A DNA stretch of 17,592 nucleotides, taken from contig JAKOGH010000608.1 in the NCBI GenBank assembly GCA_024811115.1, forward strand, positions 1 through 17,592, read 5' to 3'. Position 1 is the first letter of the stretch; each line of letters begins with the position of its first letter. Positions 8,933 to 17,592 of this stretch are shown piece by piece. The translations under genes and the position numbers were made by a program. This DNA comes from Terana coerulea. Lineage: Eukaryota > Basidiomycota > Agaricomycetes > Polyporales > Phanerochaetaceae. The notes beneath the pieces were generated by a model, which did no database searches, had not been told where the DNA came from, and saw only the letters and a list, made by a program, of their open reading frames with translations.

Positions 8933-8992
8933 CGAGGGTTAAGGGTAAGGGTACAGAGGGTAAGGGTAAGGGTTGAGGAAAGTTAACCCTCG
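8933..8992 (+). repeat. Telomere-like G-rich repeat inside a perfect inverted repeat, within an intron
   Basis: CGAGGGTTAA at 8933-8942 and TTAACCCTCG at 8983-8992 are exact reverse complements. Between and overlapping them are six GGG tracts starting at 8936, 8943, 8949, 8958, 8964 and 8970, mostly spaced by TAA, i.e. degenerate GGGTAA/GGGTTA telomere-like units. It lies in the probable third-exon intron (8878-9014), which at 137 bp is longer than the usual 49-61 bp of this gene. Confidence 0.8.
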
Positions 8993-11087
8993 TCTGGCAG
9001 GGTCTGTATTTAAGCACCAGGCATGTTGCTAGAGAGGGCTGCAAGTGTTGTAAGTGCTTTCAATACCAATGCAAGACACTCAAATAGAAGACTGACATTA
9101 TAAGTAAGTGGAAATGGAGCCCATTTTCGCTGGCAAGACTGCGGGCGGCATGACCATCGAGGGCCGAATCGGTGCAATCCTGCACGAAGTTACGATAACT
9201 ATGAAGAAGTGCGTAACGACCTGCGATAGCTTCCAGAAGCGAAACATCATTGGTGAGTATTGCATTGTTACCCAATGACACCTACAGCTCACGACGATGT
9301 GGTCAGTGAGGGTCGCCAAAAGCCCTTCTTGGGCTAAGCAACTTGACAACTTCATGGATGCTTTTGCTAAACAGAAGGAAGAGCTTTATCGCGCAATCCA
9401 AGCACACATCAGCCTTTGCGTCAAAGAAAACAGCGTGCACATAGAGCGTATTGAACAGACCACGCAGATGATTCACAGGGATTTGCGCACCTTCGCTCAT
9501 GATATATTTGAGCAACTGCGGACCTCGGAAGAGCAGAGAATTCAGGCCTTCTTTGATGCCAAAGGCGGGGTGCAAGAGGTGCTCAAGGACGAGAAGGTGC
9601 TCGAAGAGGTCGTCAAGCGGCACAGCAGAGCTGGAGGAATCTCTCGCCAACCCGCTCACATCCCAGCAGGCAAAACCATCCAGGGAAGCGCGCGTGGAGA
9701 AGATGGATGCAAGCATCTTGGCAAAGGACATAAAGAAGGAGGCGAAGAGAGACTGGGATGAGCTGCTTGAGGACGGCATCAAAGTTTCAGAGCATGTCTT
9801 CAGCGCCATGGAAAAGCGGACCCTCGACAATATGGAGCGTGTTGTGAAACGAGAAGGCGACCGAGTGATTGCCCAGATTCTTGCAGGCCCACACGACAGT
9901 ATCAAAGATCCGGTAAATACCTGTTCTCTTCAGCCTTTTCACCGTTCACCAACGAGCATTTCCATAGGCTGTGTGGAAAGTTTGGACTGAAATGGTACGT
10001 CTTATCAATACCCGGGCCCCATACTGAGTTTGACTTCAAGTGATCAATTACAGGGCTGGCGCCGATGCGCGAAAGCGAAGCATCTTATCCGAGCTCTTAG
10101 AGAGTTTTATGGAGAGATTTACGACATATTGCTGTCCAACGAAGACGATAGCCGAGCATATGTACCCATCAGCACACCCAAGAGCAAATCTCAGCAAGAC
10201 TCGCATACCGAGCACGAGGTCTCCAACAACGCGCCTTCTCAGGTCAAGGTTTTCTCAGTCGAGGACGGTTGGACGTTGAAGTACATCAGCATGTTACGTG
10301 CCCAATCGCTCCTTGAAGCCCTTGATTTGGATTCCTCGTCATGGGTTACTGTGACAGAAGTGAATATCTTCACGGGAGCGAGGCCGAGGGAATGGAGGTT
10401 CGTCATTCCTCAAATTCCGGCGGTTCCGTATGCTGAAGCCCAGAGTCTATAGTCTCCCGCATTGGATGACGTATTGGACCATCGGTATTTTATCATTGTC
10501 TAACGCAGTTGCTGTATCGTGTGGACTAACGTCTGTCATGCAGGCTGGCAGCTGATAACACAGCATTACTATCACCGCATTCGAAGCACACAGCAATCGA
10601 TGCTTCAGCTTATTCCGTCTGTTTTGCCCTGCAATCGGATATTCGTCCAGACGTTCCTCGAGAAGTACACCAGTGCTTTCTCGCCAATCCATGGTCTACT
10701 CGCAGCCGCCCATACAATTAGTGGCGACCTCAAGTACGAAGACATCTGGATCTTTGACAAATTCGAGGATTACGTGGTCAAGGAGGAGAAAGAAATCACT
10801 ACAATACTGGAGAGCATCAGATATTACATGGATGGTCCTAGTGCAATCGCAGTGCTGTTGGGTTCTGATCATTTGGAGAAGGTATGGCTATACTTACGCC
10901 GGACTGTGTCACTTCCTGACTAAATGGTAGCGTCTTCTTCCCCTCCTATCAATAATGGCCGATCGATATCTTCGTATTCTGGAAACCGCCTGCAGGATTG
11001 CACTGCATGAAGATGAGCTGTCCGACATGCTTACATCTCACCGCCAGATTATGCAGACGGTTGATGATCGAGTGGAAGCAATCAAAA

Positions 11088-12766
11088 GTGGGTGTTTTGT
11101 TTTTACATCAGGGAACACCTAAATGTGTGTAGTTCCGGGCGTTCTACACCGACGTTTGTAGTCCGTGTAGTGATGGCGCAAGGCGCTGTAGGTCTTCGTA
11201 GTACCGCGTACTCACATAACTGATGTGTGTAGCAACCTGTAATGGCTGTAGTGTATGTTACTATACTATGCTGATTTCTGAAGAATAATGAACGATTCAG
11301 GTTTTATGAATAGTGTCTGGTATGAGACACCTCGCACTTTGGCCTTGAGAAATGCGCCCACAGTTTGCAAGCATGATGGCCCTCATGGGCTCGCCGCACT
11401 ATGTCACTAACTGCCCGCATTAACCGTGGTGCTGTCGAGAAGCAAGCCAAATGGCAGACAGAATAGGAAGCGGATAGGGGAGGATGGCAATACATCTACG
11501 TATGCAGGCAGTCGTCGCCGTACAGCGTACAACGCTTTGTCGAAGCTGACCAGAGCCCGGCGCTTGAGTGAAACGTTCGCACAGAATGAGTATCTTGATG
11601 CCTGCCCTAAATGTGGCCTGAGCTACGAGCGCCGTCACGCATCATCAGCCGCTCTCCCTCGCTTTCCTTCCTTCCACCACCGATGCCTGACCCATGCTCA
11701 GCGTCAGCGCACACTACCACTCTCCCCATCGACATTGCATAGGTGCCACAGTTATGTTGTTCAATGTAAGTTTGACTTACTACTAGCTCGGGAGCATCTC
11801 GTTGACCCCTGCAGGTTTGTTGCTGTGACAACATGTTACTTATGGTGCGTCGTAGCAGAGACAGCTGTGTCCTAGGGGATGAAGGCCACAACGCATGCGG
11901 GCGGAGCCACTCGGTGTCGCTGCAGGACGGCCGAAGACGATCGCGATGATTGATGCAGTGGATGTGCGCGAGCGTGAGGCAGAGAAGGAGCAGCCGCCTG
12001 GGCTACAACATATCTTCCGCCACGTGAAGGCCGGCGGCGGCTGGGAGGAGTCCAGGAGAGTGCACGCAGGCAGGAGAGTGCGAACAAGGCGCTCGCGAGT
12101 GTGACGGCCACACCGTTGACGAAGCAGGCATGCTTGTGCAATGCAATCACAGTGCAGACTGGTACGTCTACAAGTGTTGTATGTGCTGAGTGTCTAACCC
12201 ATGCCACCAGTAGGATCTCTATACATGCCGATGGGTTTGCCATGTAGTACTGTCCTCCTGAGGTGAGTATATTCTGTCATATGGCATGGTCCCCCGCTTA
12301 TGAGTTCATTGTATAGTCTGACACTGTGCAAAATCAGGCAACATAGTAACGCTGACAGGTCAACCCTTTGTGTATTAGAGAGCTGAGTAGATGGAGCTCG
12401 GGTAGTTGTAATGAAGTCGCATGTCAACTGTAGATGCATAAGTGCATGAAATGTAGATAAATATGTGTAAATAGGGTTTTAGGTACCGGAAATAAATGCT
12501 TTTAGATAGTCTCTACTATTTGAACTGTCCTGAGTACAAATGCGTGCTGAATTGCAGTCACTACAGCTGAGCTACCAACTACTACACAGGTGCTGCCATC
12601 ACTACGGAGGTCTACGGCGCTCCCAGCCAGTGCTACAGCGTTCTACAAACCAGGGACCTAGCTACGGCGCTACCATTTCTACACACATGTCGTAGACCGG
12701 TGTAGCTGAGTAAAGTTTTCCTGATGTACCTTCACTGCACCTGCATCTAGCTCATTTTCCGCGCAG
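11088..12766 (+). other. Unusually long 1,679-bp intron of the ZZ-type gene
   Basis: Exon 10 ends ...GAA GCA ATC AAA A at 11087 before GTGGGT. The next family-like coding begins after GCGCAG at 12766 with CT GTT TCG GAA, so A|CT forms a Thr codon and the frame continues (VSELQNLSVKETLETFACGL). The other firmly placed introns of this gene are 49-61 bp. The extra length is taken up by the inverted-repeat element listed next; the first roughly 30 and last roughly 50 bp look like the original intron. Confidence 0.7.
11121..12714. mobile_element. Degenerate inverted-repeat element with GTAG-rich ends
   Basis: The left end (11121-11270) and the reverse complement of the right end (about 12560-12714) share the words ATGTGTGTAG, TTTGTAG, GTAGTGATGGC and GGCGC-(C/T)-GTAG in similar order. 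Examples are TTTGTAG at 11154 versus CTACAAA at 12643, and GTGTAGTGATGGC at 11166 versus GCCATCACTAC at 12595. Identity over the alignable 50 bp is roughly 70% by eye. Each end is itself a series of diverged units of about 30-40 bp. Inside are open frames (11426-11875 +, 11872-12243 -) in which I recognise no transposase; a single CPKC is seen near 11602. Exact ends and target duplication are unresolved. Confidence 0.55.
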
Positions 12767-14864
12767 CTGTTTCGGAACTTCAGAATCTCTCAGTGAAAGA
12801 AACACTTGAGACGTTTGCTTGCGGCTTGGTGCGCTTAGTATGACTGAGCGGCAAGTCGTATATCACTAACTAAGCTTTGTTAGTACTGTGACTACGAGCA
12901 GAATCCAGGCTCTAACTCAGGCGTGGGGGTTACTTCGACACACTACGCCTCTATACGTATCACGACGTCTATCCGGACATTGCATTACCAAAGGATTCCA
13001 TGGAGCTAGGTTTTAGCGACCCGGGTTATGAAAAACTTCTCCGTTTCACGCAGGAGCCGGATGACCTTGAACTGGATAAATGGACCAGTACCCATCGACT
13101 TCCATCGTCCATAGGTCCCGTCGACGGTTGTCTGGAGACGGTGTTTGGCCCTTGCTACCAAGCATGGCGTGGCACTTACGGTGGGATACAATCCGACGAC
13201 TCCGTCGGACACGAAATATGCGCTTGAGCATATGGAGTTCTTGCTGCCTGTTCCTGGAGAGACGGTGGAAGGCCGAGCATGGACCAAACACGGCAATTCC
13301 AGCCTCATAGTGCAGCGCAACGAAGACAGAATTCTCATCCACCTGACGAGGACTTCCGACGGCGACAACAGCATCACTATGTTCCTTGACGGGACTCTGG
13401 TCGTGGACGACGAGTTTCATACTAGTACAATCACTGGAGACTGCACACACGAAAGGGATGCTCTAGATTCTAGCGAGCTGGCCCACGCCAAGCTGGCACC
13501 CCTTCAAGACGAGGAAAAATGCTGTCCCTTCCAAATCCGCTTCCTATCAACTCCGCTATCCAAATGTCGGCCCCTCAATCTGGCTCCCAAGCCAACAAAG
13601 CACTGACCCTCTGGAAGTTGCTGTCCACGACTGTTCGCGAGGCACGGCGTCTCTACACAGATCCGACTCCTTGGGAATTTTTTGAAGCTCGGCGCAATCA
13701 AAGAAAAAAATATGTCAAGTTGTACCTGAGATACACCGATGCCAAGTTCTGGAACAAATCCTACCACGACTCCCTCCCACGTCTTAGTGATGACGAACTC
13801 GAGGAGATGGCGGATTACGAGCAGTCCTTCAGCACGTTCGATCTCCAGTTCTTCCGGTCCTTGGCGTATTCCTTGCGACGTCGGGAAATCGTACATAAGT
13901 GCATTATGCTGTTTCTGTCCGCATTTGACCATGCTGCTCATGTTCTTTACAGTGTATACTGTGATCATTTTGGTCACCGTGGCATGAGACGGACGAGGCT
14001 GACGTGCTTGGAATGTCCTGATGCATTGGATGTAAGGCGCGGATATGATCTATGCATCACCTGCTACAGGGAGGACTTCGACGAGGACGGACAGCACGAG
14101 CCTTCGCATGCCCTTATTCAAATCCGCCGCTGCATGCCTGACGAGTATGGCGTGTGTCGGTTGGCGTCAAGTGCAATCGACCAGCTACCCGAGTGGAAGC
14201 AAGAGATCCACTCTGTTGCTGACTCGGGCTCGCCGGATGGCTGCAATGAAAACGGTGAGTATTTTTGTATGCACATTCATATTGCCTGATCGCTCACAGT
14301 CCATTGGAGGCGAACCAGAGCTTCGACCCAAGTGTGCTCGCTGCAGAGATTCGATCGACCCTCCTTACTGGCGCTGTATGACTTGTGACGGTCAGTAGCG
14401 ATCTGCGAACATTTTGCAATATTTGTCCTTGACACCATCAATGTATTGTAGAAGCTGTCTACGTTTGCGAGAAGTGCAACTTGCAAGATGACGAGGACCG
14501 TGTATGGCTGTACACGGGCTGGCAGGACAAGCCCCATCCCAAATGGCAAGAAGACGAGCCGTGGGCGTCCCACGAATGGGAGCACGTCATGGTCCTTATC
14601 CGACCGGATGTCATACCAGATCCCTCCATCGAGAAGCTTGCACCAGCGGTTTCGCCGTCAATAGAGGATAGAATGCACCAGCTCGAAGATCTCGCCAAGC
14701 GCCAAGACGAACAACTCCAACGACTCGAAGCACAGGCTAAGCAGAAAGATGAGCGATCCCAAAGACTCGAAGACCACGCCATGCGACAGGATGCACGATC
14801 CCAGCGACTTGAGGAGCAGCTCCATCAGCAAAGTTGCATTGGCGCTGAGCGGTACTGACAGGTA

Positions 14865-15180
14865 CTGATGAAGCCATCTCAGCGCGCTTCAGTCCCTTCA
14901 GTGCCGTCAGCGCCCGCCAGTCTCAGTAGTCGTTTTGAGCGCTCTCAGACGTTTTTGACCCTCTTGCATCCGACTCTTGCAGCAAAGCTTCGGTGAGTAA
15001 ACCATTATCATTCACATCCAGCATAGATTATGCAACAAGAGGAACTAAGAAAATACAAAATCTAGTAAAAGTCCGGCTTCAGCAGGGCTCGAACTTCGGT
15101 CCCAAACTGTTCGTCAGTGCTCTCAGTGCCCGTCAGCGCTCATCAGTTGTCAGCGCGTGTACGTTTTGCTGATGAAGCCA
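14865..15180. mobile_element. 292-bp candidate insertion between 12-bp direct repeats
   Basis: CTGATGAAGCCA occurs perfectly at 14865-14876 and 15169-15180, enclosing 292 bp. Inside, near both ends, are related words with the core TCAGTGCC-GTCAGCGC (about 14899-14915 and 15123-15139), in the same orientation. The middle is AT-richer. On the minus strand GTTCGAGCC (15089-15097) looks like a pol III B box, but no A box was found. A short non-autonomous element such as a SINE is possible. No gene is seen from 14859 to 15197. Confidence 0.5.
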
Positions 15181-15197
15181 GCAGTCACGGCACTTAC

Positions 15198-15957
15198 CAA
15201 GGCAACCGCGCACGAGTTGGTCTGTCCCACGAGGCCGCAGGATGTCTTGAAACATGTCGTCGCATTGTGCCACCGTATACCCCATAAACTCTTCCCAGCT
15301 CAACCTCCGGAAGCTCGCGCTTGAGATACCCTCGGTGGCAGCGCCGCCTCTGGGTTGGCTGCGGAGAACGCGATATCCCGGTCAATTTCGGACACGGTAA
15401 TATATGCGGCAAGTGGCGGGCAACGCTTCATAAGCTGCGCAAGCTCCGCTTCGCTGCACCGTCCACGGGGTCGGCCAGAGGCGTAATACTGCCAGATGTA
15501 ATGGACGCGTTCTCAGGGCTCGGTTTCAAGCCTGAAATTTCCCGTTGAGTGAGTACGTAGTAGTTGCGCAGCATATAGCAGCTTCACTTACCGCCATAGA
15601 ACGGCACTTCTATCTAGCGGTATGAAAAGGTACTTTGAGAGGCATTCGAGAGTGAGTCGGCGAAATTGAACCGAGACGACCAAGAGCGACAGGACAACAT
15701 TCGGGGACGTCCAACCGAGATCCTGGTAAAAGGTTCTCAGCACTCTCATATATTAAGTTACATGGATGTAGGCTGACCTCCGGGCGACTTGAGCTGCTGT
15801 GACCCTGAAGAGAGAACGGCCCTGCGATCAGGTCGTCGATGTATGCGGCAACGACCCTAAAGACGATGGCTTTGACGACCTCAGCAGGTAAAGTGCGGTC
15901 GTGACCAGAACCAACTTTGCCGGGTTCGTCGTTCTGCTGTTCACCATCTACGCTTTC
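15198..15957 (-). pseudogene. Broken multi-exon gene on minus strand, cut by the copia LTR
   Basis: Three exons join in phase on the minus strand: 15957-15778, 15722-15592 and 15531-15198, separated by introns of 55 bp (15777-15723, GTCAGC...CCAG) and 59 bp (15590-15532 or 15591-15532, GTAAGTG...TTCAG). The last exon ends at a good GTAAGT donor, so more exons followed. The first exon contains LPAEVVKAIVFRVVAAYID, a helix start like that of F-box-like agaricomycete proteins; the third contains VHYIWQYY and SWEEFMGYTVAQCDDMFQD. I cannot name the family. Damage: a TGA about seven codons into the third exon (15511-15513 region), one frameshift near 15336, and loss of the 5' part where the LTR begins at 15958. 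Confidence that this was a real gene is good because the phases agree; function is unknown. Confidence 0.65.
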
Positions 15958-16250
15958 TGTTGAGTCGGATAGACGCCCGTAGCGCTCTGCTCACATCTTC
16001 TCTATTGTTCTACCAGGTTCCACCATGACGATGCCTATTGTCTATTGTCCTGGTACCTATTTGTGTCTGTTTGTAGTACAGCCACCCAGTATTGTATATA
16101 AGGCAGCCCTCTGCGCCATACTCTAATAAGACTCTTACAACTCTCAACCCACTTACTTGTATCCAAGCCAGCCTATCAGGTGAGTAACCATCCTAGCTTC
16201 CTCTAGGCCTCGGTAGGAGTGTATGCCGCTGTATGCGCTGCACTTCTACA
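15958..16250 (+). repeat. 5' LTR of the copia element (293 bp)
   Basis: It begins TGTTGAGTCGG and ends TTCTACA, directly before the primer-binding site, giving the usual TG...CA ends. It contains a TATA box at 16095-16102. The 5-bp flank on the left is CTTTC (15953-15957); the right flank is outside the window, so the target duplication cannot be checked. Confidence 0.75.
16095..16102 (+). promoter_or_regulatory. TATA box of the copia LTR promoter
   Basis: TATATAAG lies in the LTR, about 155 bp before its end, with CT-rich sequence (ACTCTTACAACTCTCAACCC) starting about 28 bp downstream, a likely transcription start area. Confidence 0.6.
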
Positions 16251-16263
16251 GGTTATGAGCCCC
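16251..16263 (+). other. Primer-binding site of the copia element
   Basis: GGTTATGAGCCCC begins right after the LTR. Drosophila copia uses a similar GGTTATGGGCCC site that pairs with an internal region of initiator-Met tRNA (recalled knowledge), so a tRNA-iMet fragment is the likely primer. Confidence 0.65.
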
Positions 16264-16483
16264 GATGACACGGTTGATTGCGCCGTCACTGGCAGCAACA
16301 ACCAGCTCATTGGTATACTTGCCTGTACCTACTCGCTGCCATCGTGCGCTGACGGTTGCGCTACCTAGCGCACCGTCTGCGCCAGGCAAGCTGAGCAGGC
16401 ACGAGGGTGCCTTTGGGGCCCCTCCTTGGCTAAAGCCAGGTCAGTACTTCGTACTGACTGTTCTGTCTTTACAGAACTCAACG

Positions 16484-17285
16484 ATGTCCTCCTCACTCGA
16501 GAAGCTTGTCCCTGTCCTCGACGGAACCAACTGGGAGCACTGGAACGACACCTTGAAGTCGTTCCTGGGCACTCAGGGCATCTCTCGTCAGCTCTTGACG
16601 ACTCAGCCGACGGTGCCGGTCTTATTCCGCACTGTCCCGGCAGCTCCCGCTCGCCCGCCACCCCAAACACTGCTGGGCTCCCGCCACTGGCGAAGTACCT
16701 GGCAACGAGCATGAGCACTCCAGGGCCGTCGACAAGCTCGACGACTGGATCAACAACGACCTCCGGGCCATAGGCTTCATCCGCCTTCGCTTGACATATC
16801 AGATCGGACAGTCAGTGAAGAACTAAACGACCGCCAAGGCTCTGTACGAGTCGCTACAGTCGACCTACACCCAGAATACTCTGGGTACGGCCTACGCTGA
16901 CTTGAGGGGCCTCCTGGAAACACGCATCCCCGAGGATCAGTCTCCAGCCCCTGCGATCGCTAAGATCCAGGCACATGTCGACCGCCTAGATGCAGCGCAT
17001 GTGCAGGTGGACGATTACATACACCTGATGCTCCTCATTTCGAAGACACCAGGGTATGGTAAGCACATCGCCGCCGTCACCATGCTGAACCAGAAAATGG
17101 TAGACACAGCACTGACTCCTACCCGGCTGGGGCCCCTGAGCCCAAGCTATATGGGCAGCAACTCATCGCTGCATGGGAGCAGCGAAAGCTCCGGTGGCCA
17201 GCGTAAGCAGACCGAGTTCGCTAAACGCGTCACCGCTGTCAAGAACAAGGGAAGGATCCCAGTTCAAGCAGCAGCAGCGCCCTAA
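16484..17285 (+). pseudogene. Copia gag (UBN2-type), frameshifted
   Basis: Gag forms the virus-like particle. ATG at 16484 starts MSSSLEKLVPVLDGTNWEHW, the usual LDGTN-x3-W start of fungal copia gag. The frame is lost in a Pro/Ala/Thr-rich stretch (about 16590-16715) and resumes in another frame with LDDWINNDLRAIGFIRLRL (about 16731-16790). A TAA follows at 16824-16826, then TTAKALYESLQSTY, matching the TTAKALWD-x-L-type motif of gag. The segment to 17285 has LRGLLETRI and DDYIHLMLLI, then a Ser/Gln-rich end. Two or more frameshifts and one stop mean no intact product. After 17285 the frame changes again into a Lys/Gly-rich stretch (GKGKKTQHGKRAGKGKGR, about 17353-17406), probably the basic gag tail. 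An upstream in-frame extension to ATG 16265 is less likely the true start. Confidence 0.75.
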
Positions 17286-17340
17286 CGGGCAGCAGCAGCA
17301 TGCGGCAGCAGCGCCAGAAGGCAGCAGCAGCAGCAGCAGG
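17267..17340 (+). repeat. GCA/CAG trinucleotide-rich stretch in gag
   Basis: Short runs of GCA units lie at 17268-17279, 17289-17300, 17304-17312 and 17321-17339. In the different frames they read as poly-Gln, poly-Ala or poly-Ser. Slippage here could explain frame changes at the end of gag. Confidence 0.7.
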
Positions 17341-17592
17341 ACGGTGCCGGCAACGGCAAGGGAAAGAAGACCCAGCACGGCAAGCGCGCGGGCAAGGGCA
17401 AGGGAAGGCCCAGGATGCTGACCACGGTCACTCCTACATCACCGCCCGGTCATCCCGGTGGTGAACGACTTTACCCCCGACACGCCGCTCCCAAGTCCAG
17501 GGGCCGAGAATTCAGTCTCGCATCGAAGGAGAGCGCGAGCTCTGGCCTGCCAACGGCAACCAGTTCCCCCGCTTCCGCAAGGCACTAGCCCT

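Larger units (their letters stand above)
8543..14858 (+). pseudogene. Multi-exon basidiomycete protein with EF-hand-like loop, two ZZ-like fingers and coiled coil
   Basis: Exons that join in phase: 8543-8714, 8764-8877, 9015-9049 (tentative), 9109-9252, 9307-9912, 9968-9994, 10054-10397, 10453-10484, 10544-10881, 10931-11087, 12767 to about 12837, about 12921-14254, 14310-14390, 14452-14858; roughly 1,290 residues. The N-terminal third is helical and resembles N-terminal regions of agaricomycete STAND-like proteins. An EF-hand-like 12-residue loop DLDSSSWVTVTE is at 10324-10359, followed by SLPHWMTYWTIGW across two junctions. ZZ-like region 1: CLEC 14005-14016, LCITC, HEPSH. Region 2: CARC 14333-14344, CMTC, YVCEKC, H-x3-H near 14570. 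The tail (14664-14849) is a Leu/Arg/Gln coiled coil. Frameshifts near 8816, 9620, 13180 and 13600, plus one unresolved junction at 12838-12920, suggest a pseudogene. I recall proteins of this architecture in mushroom fungi; their function is not known to me. Confidence 0.75.
15958..17592 (+). mobile_element. Ty1/copia-type LTR retrotransposon, 5' part
   Basis: The element starts with an LTR (TGTTGAG...CTACA), a primer-binding site and a decayed gag on the + strand, and runs off the right edge. Protease, integrase, RT-RNase H and the 3' LTR would lie beyond 17592. Gag type and primer-binding site both point to copia rather than gypsy. The gag has at least two frameshifts and one stop, so this copy is not autonomous as read. 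Confidence 0.8.

Noticed and set aside
9303..9905. Minus-strand 200-residue open frame
   Set aside because: The + strand here has phase-matched exons of the ZZ-type gene; the minus frame is its mirror.
11426..11875. Open frame of 149 residues inside the intronic element as a transposase
   Set aside because: One CPKC pair only, no catalytic DDE/DDD context, and composition like chance reading of the element.
15075..15105. tRNA gene or pseudo-tRNA on the minus strand
   Set aside because: A B-box-like GTTCGAGCC is present but no A box, acceptor stem or T-arm pairing could be found.
17267..17340. CRISPR-like or regulatory repeat array
   Set aside because: It is a simple GCA trinucleotide run within a gag reading region, without spacer-repeat structure.

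Overview
The window looks like genomic DNA from a filamentous basidiomycete, most likely an Agaricomycete. The grounds are short GT-AG introns of about 49-61 bp, a multi-exon gene of a type I know from mushroom-forming fungi, a Tad1-like non-LTR retrotransposon and a Ty1/copia element. No intact long gene is present. Nearly every coding stretch is broken by frameshifts or stops. I judged everything by reading alone; family statements are recalled, not searched.

Layout. (1) 1-6680, + strand: the 3' part of a decayed LINE. It holds the zinc-knuckle end of ORF1, then ORF2 with an APE-type endonuclease, reverse transcriptase (FVDD box), RNase H, a C-terminal CxC/H/C zinc finger, a 3' region with hairpins, and an A-rich tail. 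About 445 bp of unrelated repeat-bearing DNA sits inside ORF2 at about 2351-2795. (2) 6725-7657: two non-coding inverted-repeat elements side by side, a 220-bp foldback element and a 681-bp element flanked by a near-perfect 8-bp target duplication. (3) 7658-8542: no gene that I can support. (4) 8543-14858, + strand: a gene of about 14 exons for a protein of roughly 1,290 residues, with a helical N-terminus, an EF-hand-like loop, two ZZ-like zinc-binding regions and a coiled-coil tail. Most exon junctions join in phase, but four or five frameshifts make it look like a pseudogene. One intron carries a telomere-like G-rich hairpin. Another is 1,679 bp long and carries an inverted-repeat element. 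(5) 14865-15180: a 292-bp segment between perfect 12-bp direct repeats. (6) 15198-15957, - strand: a broken multi-exon gene whose 5' part is cut off by (7) a copia-type LTR retrotransposon running from 15958 past the right edge (5' LTR, primer-binding site, decayed gag).

The region therefore reads as a transposon-rich accessory block in which at least two host-type genes have been invaded. I see no operon-like system. The most informative signals are nested insertions, splice-site arithmetic and structured repeats. An alternative to decay for some frameshifts is indel error in the assembly, which the sequence alone cannot exclude.
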